Assembly (NCBI GenBank): GCA_947044365.1
Contig: OX345636.1
Location: forward strand, 21,430,548 to 21,494,547
Source: Petrosia ficiformis
Taxonomy: Eukaryota; Porifera; Demospongiae; Haplosclerida; Petrosiidae
Length of the DNA: 64,000 nucleotides
Direction of reading: 5' to 3'
The translations under genes and the position numbers were made by a program. The notes under the pieces are model-generated. The model made no database searches and was not told the origin of the DNA. It worked only from the letters and a program-made list of their open reading frames with translations. Positions 1 to 10,627 of this stretch are shown here, piece after piece. Each line of letters starts with the position of its first letter. Position 1 is the first letter of the stretch.

Positions 1-131
1 TTGTGCAACATTCACTATCACAGATGATATGATAGATGAAGAAGACAAATCATTTGAGATATCATTCACTGTTCCATCTGGTATTATACCACCATCTACC
101 AATCCAATGGTTACTATTATTGATGATGAGA
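1..131 (+). CDS. Gene A exon: C-terminal half of a Calx-beta domain (partial at edge)
   Basis: The frame reads CATFTITDDMIDEEDKSFEI and ends in the typical Calx-beta closing strand VTIIDDE before a GTAAGT donor at 132. It is nearly identical to the 3' part of the exon at 62891-63082 and to 14502-14693. The acidic DD/EED cluster matches the calcium-binding turns of the family. The start is cut by the window edge. Confidence 0.85.
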
Positions 132-303
132 GTAAGTTAATTGTGTTCAGTATCTTATTTGACACTAATATAATAATACAACAAACTACTAACAGATAGC
201 AGATAGCTCATAAAGTCACTAGTATATTGTATAGCCATTACTTCAACACTAACATTTGTTACTTGTTCCTTCACATTTCACTATATTTTGTTTAATTAAT
301 TAG

Positions 304-453
304 GTTTAAGTGTCTGTTTCACTCAACAAACTTACTCTGGTGAAGAAGGAGGGGTAACTGAAGTGTGTCTTGTGCTAAACAATCAGCTTGATATGGAAAC
401 CTCTGTTACATTGTCAATCAGTAATTCTGTTACAGGATATGATGATGCAGAAA
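304..453 (+). CDS. Gene A exon: N-terminal half of a Calx-beta domain
   Basis: A 150-base phase 1-1 exon after TTAATTAG and before GTGAGT. It encodes a half-domain containing FTQQTYSGEEGGVTEVCLVL, where the E-E-G turn followed by an alternating hydrophobic strand is the usual start of a Calx-beta repeat. Paralogous exons lie at 17385-17534, 55861-56010 and 63245-63394. Confidence 0.85.
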
Positions 454-538
454 GTGAGTTTCATTATTGCATGAATAATAGTAAAGTAAAAGAATAAATG
501 ATTGAAAATACATTTTTTACTATCATTATATCACTTAG

Positions 539-733
539 ATGATGATTATTCTGGTGTGCTGACTGTCGTAACATTTGTACCTCCTAATCAGATGTCATGT
601 TTTAATATCACATTCCCTGATGACACTGAATATGAATTTGATGAAGCAATAAAATTAACAATTGATACTACTGGTAGTGGTTTAAATCCTGGTACTATTA
701 CTGAAGCTGATGTTATTATCACTGATGATGATA
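539..733 (+). CDS. Gene A exon: C-terminal half of the same Calx-beta domain
   Basis: A 195-base phase 1-1 exon between a CACTTAG acceptor and GTAAGA. It encodes a half-domain with the FDEAIKLTID segment and ends in VIITDDD, the closing strand and acidic cluster of Calx-beta. Together with 304-453 it makes one complete repeat of about 115 residues. Copies: 17618-17816 (broken), 56088-56282, 63480-63674. Confidence 0.88.
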
Positions 734-800
734 GTAAGATAACACCAACATAATAATATGCTAATAATTATGCATTATTATTACTATATATTGCATTCAG

Positions 801-956
801 AACCACAAATCAGAGGTAATAATGCTGAAATATTTGAAAACAGAAGTCCAGTTCGTGTGTGTGTTGATTTAAGGGGAGCTACACAGAGTACAAGCCAAGA
901 TTTAACAATCACATTCACTCCTCAATTGAAATCTTTAGCCACAAACCAAGCAACAC
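801..956 (+). CDS. Gene A exon: N-terminal half of a further Calx-beta-like domain
   Basis: A 156-base phase 1-1 exon from a TTGCATTCAG acceptor to a GTAAGA donor. It encodes PQIRGNN...FENRSPVRVCVDLRGA and then a TITFTPQLK strand, the first half of a more divergent Calx-beta-like repeat. Copies: 17884-18039 (donor lost), 56425-56580, 63817-63972. Confidence 0.82.
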
Positions 957-1026
957 GTAAGAATATGAAATTATATTTTAGAATTTTACAAATATTTAGT
1001 TTAGCTCCTTTAATTCTTCACACTGT

Positions 1027-1618
1027 GGGTCATTCCATGTCAAATCAACACAAAAAAAATATTGACCCTTATGGATTCGAATGAAACTTGGTAGTTATAT
1101 AGTGTCTATCGAGACATTAACCCATGTTGAGTTTTAGGACCATACATTATATGGCTTCCCAGTTATAGCCAAACAAATACTTTAGTTTTTGTCCATTTTT
1201 GGTTTGCCTGTTATTACTTAATCAACCATAACTTTGACTGTGATTGTCTTTATCAGCTGCAATTGCACCATTTTGCACCTTATACAAAGTTCTTTCATAT
1301 GATATATCACAAACCTATATCCGATAAAGTTAGGGTCAAAGGTCATCGTTAGTGCACTTTGACCTTTGCTGCTGCAAAAATGGATGCTTCAATTACAATA
1401 ATTTTTTTACAAATATTCTTTGGGTCTTTCTCTTTGATCACTAGAAATTTGATTTTGGGACTGCCATGGGTTTGGGAGACACATGATAGAATTCAATACC
1501 AGATGGAATGATTTATACCAAAATTTGATACTATCAATACCATACTCAACTGATAGGTGGGCATTTTGGTTCTCTTTTTAGTATGATGATGCCTTCATAA
1601 ACATGGCATGATGAATAC
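1027..1618 (+). repeat. Left long terminal inverted repeat of the DNA transposon
   Basis: The left arm is largely complementary to 5302-5870 and then to about 4775-4819, with scattered substitutions. Because it matches beyond the nested insertion on the other side, it defines the arm length. It contains no coding frame. Confidence 0.85.
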
Positions 1619-1811
1619 GTAAATTGAGCTTTTTACAAATAAAAAAATGATTATTATTATTGTTGTCAATGAAATGGTAATTGTCACATGAACTACAAAT
1701 TTATTTGTTTATGGTTTGACTGACAAATGATTATCATTATCAAGCTGTTTTTAAACAATGTTATATGCTAAAGACAGTCATTAAGATACACTGAAACAGA
1801 AGACACATCAA

Positions 1812-4154
1812 TTATTTCTCTGCCATAATAATATTAAGTTTTTCTGTGGCAGCTCTGCTTTCCTTTTGTGTTAAAGTATACACACGACCTGTTGTTGTTC
1901 TTGGGTCCACTTTAATCAAAATTTGAGATATTGGTACACTGACAATATCTTGCGTGCATGGATACTTAAATGAAGGGGATGGCCCATGAGGATGGAGCAA
2001 GGTCACTCTTACATCATTGTTATCAGCATCAAGCTGGAGCACACAAGCTACCCACCACTGTCCATCATAGCAACAAGTGAGAAATCCAGTGATTTGTTTT
2101 ACTGGTAGCTCACTCTCCCACAAAGTTACTCTTTCTTCCTTGGAGATAATTGAAGATGAAAAGACTCGGGTTCTCACTCTGTCTTTTGAGATGGGGACAA
2201 AGGAATGAAGTTTACGAGTTCCAGGAATCGTCCGAGCTTTCTGGAATCGTTCTTCAAGATGTGTTTGCTCCCTCTTGTAGTCTTCTGTGGTGGAATATTC
2301 AAAGAAGACTGCAGATATGTTTTTAGAAGCCCATTCAAACAGCTGACGAGGGGTCATAATCTGTTCATCATAGGGCCTTTGCAGGCTTGCTCTTACAGCA
2401 AGACGCTTGACTGTGGCACCAACTCCGTCACAAGCACCTTTACCATGAGAGGTTGCAGAAAAATGGCATTGAGCAGGAAGACCAAAATGTTCCTCATGAT
2501 AACATAAGTTAATAAAATTCTTGCGATTTTTGTATTGGGAAGCTGCCCCATCAGAAAAGTAGTAAATTTTTTGCAGATGTGAAGGAAACCTTGTCTTTAA
2601 AAAAGCAATCAAACTTTTTTGGAAAAGATAGACAGCAACTGTGTCATGATGTAGACAGTCAGATATAACTACATAGCTCAGATGACACAGCTTCTTCTCT
2701 TTGATGTAGTAGGCAACAAAAGGATGGATGGTAGCTTGGGAATTATTCCAATGAAATCCTTGTGCTGCATCTTGGAGGATGAATGAGTAATTCTCTGAGA
2801 AATCAGCAGTAACTACCAGCTCCCCCAGTTGTAATGTTGACTTGCAGTCATTGTAGAATGAGGCTTGCTGTGCTGCTATGAAAGAATGAGGAAGAAGGAG
2901 TTCTAATTTCTCACAGAATACTTCCACAAAGTCATCAGTTGGCTTACTGACTGTTTCAAGTGTAGATCTATCAACAGAGACCCACTGCTTGAAGACTACA
3001 TTGTCAATCATGCTGTCATCCATTATAGCCATTAGATCATCCCTGAGCCTAGTGATGCCAGGACAAGAATTGCAAGTACCCAAGTAGCATCCAGGTAGAG
3101 GTGGATTGCAAATAATGCTTGCTAAGCAGTTGTAATATGTTGTAAGAGGAATATCGCTCTGTTCCATCAGATCAGGTAACTTCCCACCCAGCATCATCAG
3201 TTTCACATTCTGATGGATGGTGCACACACAAACTGAATGGGTACTGCTAGCTCCAGCCAAAATGCAGTGCTTTGGTCGAAGTTCAGCAAACTTGGAGAAG
3301 CCAACTTTTTCAGTTGGAAACTTTACTTTGAACGATTGATAAACTTCTCTCAAGTTGCTCAAAATTAATCTTTTCTGGATGTGTACACGTCGTTCACCTT
3401 GCTTTACAGAAACAAAATCTTTCCTTCCTGACATCATTCTGCTTACATCATCAGTTTCGTAGAAGTTGCAAACAAGATCAACAGTCTTTGGGGCTAGGGA
3501 ATGGCCTGATTTGGGATTAGGAGTTGCTAGAATTCCTTTCTCCTTGACAAGATCTTTCACTTTTCGGGCCATATAGTTAGATGTACCAAACTCACTCTGA
3601 AGCTTTCTAACTGACCAACTTTTTGGTAGAACAGTTAGAATTTGTACTTTTTCACTCATATTAGTGGCTGAATGAAACCTTTCTTTCAGCTGTTTGATTA
3701 TTTCACCCTCATCATCGGTCTCATCAGGCTGCACATCACTTGTCATTGCCCTTTTCATGGCTGTGGTGATCTGGTCAATCTTCTGTTTGGAGTACTTGGT
3801 TTGCTTGATCTTATGTTTGCTAACAGGTGTCTCACCAATTTCACTCAAGCATTGGTTAAGTGATACTAGTGACTCAGAGACATCAACATAGGCTTCACTT
3901 CCTGATTCAGAATCAGATGAAATGTTCGTATGTACTTTTGCAAGCTTTTTCCTGCAGTCATCACAGATCTTAGATCCCATCGAAATAGAAGGAGTTCTCT
4001 CACACATCCACCTTGCAACTGGTCTGAGATTCCTTCTTCTACTGGAGTGGTTACATCGTTCGAACGGGTTGCAGCAAGTGTTGGTCCACTGTGATTGGGC
4101 CATGTTGTCATTCAATATCCCAGAGAACAAAAAAGTCCAAAAAATGGTGAACAA
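1812..4154 (-). CDS. Putative transposase (780 residues, superfamily unassigned)
   Basis: The only long ORF inside the long-TIR element, so a transposase is the natural reading. The N-terminal region has a cysteine-rich stretch (CCNPFERC, later ICDDCRKKL) resembling a zinc-binding module, followed by an acidic/serine-rich linker and a coiled region. The C-terminal half holds VVTADFSENYSF, then a histidine-aspartate segment (ISDCLHHD), then YYFSDGAASQYKNR and FSATSHGKGACDGVG. The two aspartates in ADFSENY and FSDGAA are plausible first and second metal ligands of an RNase H-fold DDE enzyme; I could not place the third. The start may be the methionine at residue 18 (MAQSQ), since the first 17 residues are hydrophobic and unrelated in character. 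No internal stop is present, so the copy may be young. I recall similar hypothetical proteins in other invertebrates but cannot name a family. Confidence 0.7.
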   Translation of the reverse strand: MFTIFWTFLFSGILNDNMAQSQWTNTCCNPFERCNHSSRRRNLRPVARWMCERTPSISMGSKICDDCRKKLAKVHTNISSDSESGSEAYVDVSESLVSLNQCLSEIGETPVSKHKIKQTKYSKQKIDQITTAMKRAMTSDVQPDETDDEGEIIKQLKERFHSATNMSEKVQILTVLPKSWSVRKLQSEFGTSNYMARKVKDLVKEKGILATPNPKSGHSLAPKTVDLVCNFYETDDVSRMMSGRKDFVSVKQGERRVHIQKRLILSNLREVYQSFKVKFPTEKVGFSKFAELRPKHCILAGASSTHSVCVCTIHQNVKLMMLGGKLPDLMEQSDIPLTTYYNCLASIICNPPLPGCYLGTCNSCPGITRLRDDLMAIMDDSMIDNVVFKQWVSVDRSTLETVSKPTDDFVEVFCEKLELLLPHSFIAAQQASFYNDCKSTLQLGELVVTADFSENYSFILQDAAQGFHWNNSQATIHPFVAYYIKEKKLCHLSYVVISDCLHHDTVAVYLFQKSLIAFLKTRFPSHLQKIYYFSDGAASQYKNRKNFINLCYHEEHFGLPAQCHFSATSHGKGACDGVGATVKRLAVRASLQRPYDEQIMTPRQLFEWASKNISAVFFEYSTTEDYKREQTHLEERFQKARTIPGTRKLHSFVPISKDRVRTRVFSSSIISKEERVTLWESELPVKQITGFLTCCYDGQWWVACVLQLDADNNDVRVTLLHPHGPSPSFKYPCTQDIVSVPISQILIKVDPRTTTGRVYTLTQKESRAATEKLNIIMAEK

Positions 4155-4819
4155 TCAAAAAATTAAAAAAACAGTGAAGTATTCTTGGAGAATGAAGCAA
4201 CTGATCAAACTCATTCATGTACCACAACAGAAGGAACAAAAAGCTGTTAACAAGTAGGAGAGTCTAAAATTCATTAAGATTAGAGTTGTCATTGACAACA
4301 GCAGATGTGCATGAGAAAATTGAACTATTTGGAAGAGGTCTTTTGTGAACCCTCTTGAAAGTTCAATTGTTGGTCACATAACCACTTTAATTATTACTCA
4401 CATAACCTTTCATGTACATTAACAAGAAATGAAGCCAACAAACTAAGGCAATTCCCAGAAAATGAAATGGAAGAAATAGCTATAACAAGAGAAATGAAAT
4501 GACAAAGCTAGTGGTAGAAAAGCATTTCAAAATTGATTTGTAACAAGTTTAGAATATGAAGCTACTAGCCTTTCCAAATGAACTTTATGAAACTAACATT
4601 CATAGCAATTATTCCTCAAGTATAATGTAGATTAACAAAGATATTCATGTAAATTATGTTTTATTAGCTTAAAGCTAGTTGTACAGAATAGGTATATAGT
4701 GCACCAGAAAATAAAGATAATAACTTACTTATTCACCATGACAGCTACATGCGCTTCTGTAATTTTTCATAAAAAAACTGATTCATCATGTCATGTTTAT
4801 GAAGGCATCATCATACTAA

Positions 4820-5301
4820 CAAGATATATTGACAAAAAAGAATCCCTATAATTGCTTTGTGATGACTATGTTACAATCATTGCTGATGGTACTAAGGTCT
4901 CTACCTTTCAGTGTACTTGAAAGCTGGGGCCTGAAGAGGTATGTGAAAGCGTGATTGCAGTCTAAGTACACAGATCTTTGATGAAGTACTCCTTCAAGTT
5001 TCTAAATTATGACTTCCTTATGTCTGAAACTCAACAACTTGTTATACTTACTTGTGAAAGATTCTTGGAAAATATTTATACTGTTTCTCTGCTATATACA
5101 ACAGTTATTAGCAGTTTTACATCTTTTCTGAATCTTCCTTGTCGCATCACACCAATTAATTGACTGAGCCCTCGGAACTATGTATACAACGCATAGTTGC
5201 GCAAGTGATACAAACATAATTATATATATAAATTATATATAATTATATTATATAGATTCCACTTCTAGGAAAGCAATTATAGGGATGGTCCTACGGGCCA
5301 T
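4820..5301 (-). mobile_element. Nested MITE in the right arm of the long-TIR transposon
   Basis: Comparison with the left arm shows the right arm is interrupted here, with TAA on both sides of the insertion (empty form ACTAAAAAGAG). The inserted segment has inverted ATCCCTATAATTGCTTT near each end (about 4840 and 5268-5288). Its right end (GGCCCGTAGGACC in reverse) matches elements at 24801 and 52358. A 3-base TAA target duplication is typical of PIF/Harbinger elements; that assignment is an inference. Confidence 0.7.
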
Positions 5302-5870
5302 AAAAAGAGAACCAAAATGCCCACATATCACTAGAGTATGGTATTAATTGTAATAATATTCTCAAATTTTGGTATAAATCATTCCATCTGGTATTGAATT
5401 CTATCATGTGTCTCCCAAACCCATGGCAGTCCCAAAATCAAATTTCTAGTGATCAAAGAGAAAGACCCAAAGAATATTTGTAAAAAAAAATTATTGTAAT
5501 TGAACCATCTGTTTTTGCGGGAGCAAAGGTCAAAGTGCACTAACTATGACCTTTGACCCTAACTTTATCGGATATAGGTTTGTGATATATCATATGAAAG
5601 AACATTGTATAAGGTGCAAAATGGTGCAATTGCAGCTGATAAAGACCATCACAGTCAAAGTTATGGTTGATTAAGTAATAACAGGCAAACCAAAAATGGA
5701 CAAAAACTAAAGTATTTGTTTGGCTATAACTGGGAAGCCATATAATGTATGGTCCTAAAACTCAGCATGGGTTAATGTCTCGATAGATACTATACAACTA
5801 ACAAGTTTCATCCAAATCCATAAGGGTCAATATTTTTTTTTTTTGTGTTGATTTGACATGGAATGAGCCC
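5302..5870 (-). repeat. Right long terminal inverted repeat of the DNA transposon
   Basis: Reverse complement of about 1027-1590 with scattered substitutions. It ends CATGGAATGAGCCC immediately before the gene A intron sequence that is continuous in the paralogues. Confidence 0.85.
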
Positions 5871-5970
5871 TATCTAATTACATTTCTCACTTCATAATTT
5901 CAAAATACATTAGTTAATCAATAGCCATTTAATTAATGTTTTTGGGCTAAAATTACATTTTTCATTTCAG

Positions 5971-6177
5971 CTGATGAAGATTTTGCAAGTACAGTGTTCA
6001 CAGAGGTAATACAACCTGGACAAACAGAAGTTTGTGTGGATATTATTATTGGAAATGACAGAGTAGTAGAAGGAAATGAAGAATTCTGTGTACAATTAAG
6101 TTCAGATAATAATGATATTGATTTTGGAAGGGAACTATGTCATATTTGTGTCACTATAATGGACCCATTAGAAAGAG
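5971..6177 (+). CDS. Gene A exon: C-terminal half of the last Calx-beta domain
   Basis: A 207-base phase 1-1 exon from TTTCATTTCAG to GTTTGT. It encodes DEDFASTVFTEVIQPGQTEV, then an acidic GNDRVVEGNEEFCVQL segment with the family's D..E..EEF pattern, and ends ICVTIMDP. It pairs with 801-956. Copies: 18202-18408 and 56732-56935. Confidence 0.88.
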
Positions 6178-6289
6178 GTTTGTGAGTGTTACCGTGTAGT
6201 AAAGTATGATGTCATATACATTATAAAATGTTAACATCCTATCACTTCACCCCAAGTTTGAATGAACTTACCAGATCCTCCCCCTCTTC

Positions 6290-6732
6290 ACCGTCAAGAG
6301 GACATGTTGTCACAGTTAAACTGAATTGACTGTTCTGACCACTGGTGTCCCCATAGCATGCCTGCAAAAACTATCGGTACTAGCTCTTTTGCTGTAATAT
6401 GGACTTCTGCCCAATAATCTGGCTAAGCCAGCGAACCATTGACTGCCAGAGAATGCCCCACAACCCCAGTTGCCTGAGGCATCGGATGTCACTATCATTG
6501 ATGATACTGGAAACCTTAGTGTAGATACCCCATTCCAGTGGGAAAGGAATGTATGCAACCATAACAAGTCCGAGTGAAACTGTCTATTCAGTCTAATGAA
6601 GTGGTCTGGATGCCCTGCCTGTGACAGACAGTCGATCATACGGCAGAGGAATGTCCGACCTGGTCGTACAACCATTGCTGCATAATTCAAGCAACCCAAG
6701 AGAGATTGGAGATTGGCGTCTTCTGCACGCAC
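6290..6732 (-). pseudogene. DIRS RNase H fragment
   Basis: The reading LLGCLNYAAMVVRPGRTFLC, followed by a DASGNWGCGAF motif, matches the connection and RNase H region of DIRS polymerases; the D in DASG is the first catalytic aspartate. The last part, near the element end, is readable only in a different frame, and the coding sequence stops near the left border. It is out of frame with the reverse transcriptase upstream. Inactive by inspection. Confidence 0.75.
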
Positions 6733-6792
6733 GGCAACCCACCCATCCTCCTATCATTGACTGTAACTTTCCTGTGGTAATCTCAATTGCTG

Positions 6793-7626
6793 TCAGACGG
6801 TATCAATCTCAATCCCCAGAAAGACCAATGTTGTTGATGGACCCTGCACCTTCTCCATTGCCACTGGGACTCCCAGAAATTGGCAAAGCTCCAAAGTTGT
6901 TGTTAGGGCCTGCCTGCAAACTGGGGTCCCGGGTGGACCCAAAAGGAGGTAATCATCCAGGTAGTGTAGCTGGTACCGGATACCCCTCCTCCACATTCTC
7001 CATGCCACTGCATCGGCTACCGCTGAGAATAGTTTGGGGGCTGATCGAAGGCCAAATGGGAGGGCTGTGTCCAAATATTTTTGCCTTTCCCATTGAATAG
7101 CAAGGAGGGACCAGTCATCCCTGTGCACTGGAACAACCCGGGAAGTACTCTTGAGGTCCACTTTAGCTAGCAATGTCCCCCGACCCAGTACTCTCACCAT
7201 CTGTACTGCATCCTCCAATCGGGCGTACTGGATCGATGTCATATCCTGGGCATTTCCGTCATTGATGCTGTGGCCATTCGGGAATGACAGGTCCATAATC
7301 AGTCTCCACTGTCCCGGTTGGGACTTGGGGACTAGACCAATGAGGCTCACCTGGCATAGTGGTAACAGAGAATAGGGGAGTGGGCCAAGCAGACGCCCAG
7401 CTTGACTTTCCCACTGTATGTCAGCGTCAACCACTGCTGGTCTTTGGTTCACCGAACGGTGGTTTCGCTTCGCCGACCGTAGTCTAACCTGTGAACGGTC
7501 CATTCTCACTCTAAACCCTTCAGCTATTCCCTGCAACAGAAAAGACACATATCTGGGTGACTCTGCAGCATCTCCTGCCATGCTGGTAGTATCAGCGGAG
7601 ATGTGTAATGGAAAGGTCCACACCAC
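6793..7626 (-). pseudogene. DIRS-type reverse transcriptase (partial)
   Basis: An open 277-residue stretch holding the reverse transcriptase core: GLVPKSQPGQWRLIMDLS, then GTLLAKVDLKS (first catalytic aspartate), LPFGLRSAPKLFSAVADAV, the YLDD box (HYLDDYLLLGPPGTP) and VFLGIEIDT. This spacing and the FGLRSAPK and GPPG motifs are characteristic of DIRS elements. Expected flanking sequence is degraded or in other frames, so it is scored as a relic. Confidence 0.85.
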
Positions 7627-8299
7627 TGTTGTATCAAAGGTGAGGGTGGAATGGTGACCTGTCCTAACCTCTCCAGGTCTGCTATATACTTGTTAGACTA
7701 ACCACAGATGTTGCATGCCAGTGATAAATGACCTGTGGAATGAGAATTGACTCTTAACACCACTACAGCCCCTGCTATTGACAAATTAACAACAGTGCTC
7801 TCCATTGACGTGCTAACTGTGTCCGCCCAATAAGGCTAATATGTTGCAGTGTGCCTGCATATATGGCATACCTCAGGCACCCCAGCTACAAATCTGCAAC
7901 CTGTAGGCTTGGCAACCCAGTGTACAGGCCAGGTCCATATGGCATAACCCCCTACACAAGGTGGCATAGTTGACCATAATGACTGTTTAATATGACCCCA
8001 CCACATACACAACCAGGACAATGCAGATGAGACAATTCTATGCGTATATGACATAACACAACACCAAATCAATAATAATCAATCATAACAATGTCCAAAC
8101 ACAAATAATATGCACACAGAATACATCCACATGTAGACTGCAGTAATTACTCATAAAGAAATAACAGAAGCACAAAAATGAAATAAAATAAAGAAGCAAC
8201 AAAATAGTACACTAGAGTGTATGCAAGGAAGCATATAATGCAGACAGGACAGCATATGAACGTGACTAAACAAGAGGCTGTGACTCCTGTCCTCCAGCC

Positions 8300-9115
8300 T
8301 CCTTTACCCTTTCATCCACGTACACACCCCCACCAGGCTGGTACTGGCTTTGTGGTATGTCCCAACTAGGTCCTCTGCTCTGTTGACGTAGTTGCCGATA
8401 TTCAGACTCTTCTGGGGTGTCTGCACAGTCCCTTGCCATATGCCCCGGTTATCGACATGTGGCACAACGATGGTGAAATGTGCATGTCCCAGGGTACGCA
8501 CACCTGCCCTTGTTCCATGAGACACAAATTCTGTCCAATGTCGCAGGGCGAATGCGACTGCTCAGGCGTGATCGACGACCTACTTGGAGCTCCTGAGGTG
8601 GGGGTGGTTGAGTGGGTGGGTGTCAAGGAGTCTCCCTAACCCCCCTGAGAGCACAGTCCTCCCAATTGTGGTCCACTTCACCAGCATAGTTGGCAAAACT
8701 GAGTCATTGTCCCCTCTGCTTGAGACCCCAGGAAGGTAGATGCCACAAGACTAGGATCAATCGTGTTCCATTGGGTGGCTGGGTTGAGGGCTGCCAGTTG
8801 ACGAAAGATGCAATTGTACTCGCACCACCCATTTCTCCTGTATCTGTGTGCCTCCCTTACCACAAGGCGGGCATATGTTAGCATATCCTGTGTCAATGGA
8901 TCCACCATGCGTATGGCACAGTATGCAATAAAGCAATATATCCACGTCATGAGAGATGATATCTCCCGAGGCCGGGATGGTTGTGGTGGTGGTGCGACCT
9001 GCTGGCTGCTAGGAGGCCCTGGTTGCATCTGCTCTAGGTGTTGGAGCAGGAAGATGTTGTCTGTCAGCAAGTCCCTCATCTTGACAAACTGTTCACTTCT
9101 TATCCTCTCCACCAG
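8300..9115 (-). pseudogene. DIRS gag-like region
   Basis: Minus-strand coding begins about 9112 (MERIRSEQFVKMRDLL) with a proline/glutamine-rich segment, then an R..RYRRNGWCEYN block ending FCQLCW. Near 8530-8430 a different frame shows a cysteine-rich finger (CAYPGTCTFHHRCATC) followed by an in-frame stop and PGHMARDC. The frame changes and the stop mark it as decayed. Gag of this type coats the retrotransposon RNA. Confidence 0.65.
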
Positions 9116-10627
9116 TCAGACCTGGACCCACCAAGTGTCGGGCCGATTAATGAAGGGGGTATTGTGGGACACTCGCTAGCTGAGTAGGGTCAGGCTTCAT
9201 CCCCAGACTACCTGCAAGGAAAAATGAACATAACACTCCACCCCTGAGACCACAAGGGGGTGTCTTGCTGACCACAATAATTGCTATGACCTCTACCACT
9301 GACCTGTGGAAGCCACTGACTGTGGCACAGGGCAGCAATGTCAAGGCATGACATACACGCACACATTACAATTCCAGACACTGCATACAATATAACACAC
9401 ACGAACACGCTGCTAGCCTGAAAATGGTCCAGTAACAGCTGTCGTTGACAATGAAGTCTGCTGGGTTGATGAAGAGGGATCTAAGAGAGCCGCATGAAGT
9501 TCTGTCCTGATGGCTAGGCGAAGAGACGGCAGAAGGAGGCGAGGAGCGGGGTGGACACCTCCCCGTAACCTCGCCAGGCTTTGTCCACCTGACGAACTGG
9601 TTTCTTTCGTGGTCATCTCGATCCACAGCAGTGAGCAACAGAAGGGTTGACCATTACCAACAAAAAAGGAGCTACCCAACTTTGCCGAATACAACTAAAT
9701 AACAATGAAACTAGACCTCCATTTAAGCTGACTAGTCGCAGTTGACTATCTGACTAATGATAACTGCGCTACGCTCTGACCATGTGCTTCATGCGGGTGG
9801 ACACGCCTAGGCCTCATTCTGATGTTAACTATGCTTAAATCACTATTAAACATTATTACATCCATACATGGAAATTGATATAATGGTGGTAGGGAATTTA
9901 GCTCCTCTGTGAAGTTGCCTGAAGATTGTATAATTTGGGTAATATGCTAGCTTCCTGTGTTAGTACTATTTCGACTTTGTTTGCATACTTTTGGGATTTT
10001 CCCATTCCTACAATCCGACATCAGGGGAGGTGACAAGTAAGTAAAAGTGGGGGGGGGGGGGCTGAAAACTGTCTGTTGGAGTACCTACAGTGAAGTACAG
10101 GCATGCTTCCATGCCATGTGCCCTCTTGAAGGGGTCTGGGGCATGCCTGAGATAGCAATCTGAGAGCTAAAATCAGTAATGTGTAGTAATATTATTATGT
10201 ACATGTAGTACACTATAATTATTTAGCTACTAAAGTGGGGAGGGGGGCTAGAACCCCCTCTGCCCCTGTGTTTTCGCCTTTCTTGTACATCTTTTCAAAA
10301 AATTTTTGAAATTATTATTCTTGTATTAAAGGATTAATTGTGAAAGTTTGAGCTATTCTGAGAGTTATGATTTACCATTACGTAATCTGTATGCTACTGT
10401 TTGGTGCTAAGGATAGACATTGTTGAATAGATGTCTAATTCTTATAACAAAAGTAGATTTTTCAATTACATGTTATATACACCATCTGTAGTATAAAACA
10501 TACATTGTTTTTATACACATCCGCTTGAATAAAATATTACTTCTCATCCTAACTTGTTTAAATGTTCTGTTTCCTATTTGTTTAGTGCAAACCCAATGGT
10601 AAAATGTTTCATCTTTTCTTTTCATAG

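Larger units (their letters stand above)
1027..5870. mobile_element. DNA transposon with ~560 bp terminal inverted repeats, inserted in a gene A intron
   Basis: The sequence from about 1027 to 1618 reappears inverted at 5302-5870 (continuing at about 4775-4819), giving arms of roughly 560-590 bases that begin GGGTCATTCCATG. Comparison with the unoccupied introns at 18040-18201 and 56581-56731 delimits the insertion: CACAC and ATCTAATTAC are adjacent there but separated here. The target-site duplication is not clear. The element carries one long minus-strand ORF (1812-4154) and a nested MITE in its right arm. The superfamily is not recognised; very long inverted arms give it a foldback-like structure. 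Confidence 0.85.
6229..9862 (-). mobile_element. Truncated DIRS-type retrotransposon in the last intron of gene A
   Basis: The paralogous intron of gene B (after 18408) runs straight from the donor region into TACATGGAAATTGATATAAT, whereas gene A has about 3.6 kb extra between roughly 6229 and 9862. In minus-strand order the insert carries a gag-like region, a DIRS reverse transcriptase and part of an RNase H. The tyrosine recombinase expected downstream of RNase H is absent, and the RNase H breaks off near 6290, so the copy is truncated and also has frame breaks. Confidence 0.8.

Noticed and set aside
2205..2507. Plus-strand ORFs opposite the putative transposase
   Set aside because: Shadows of the 780-residue minus-strand ORF without family features.
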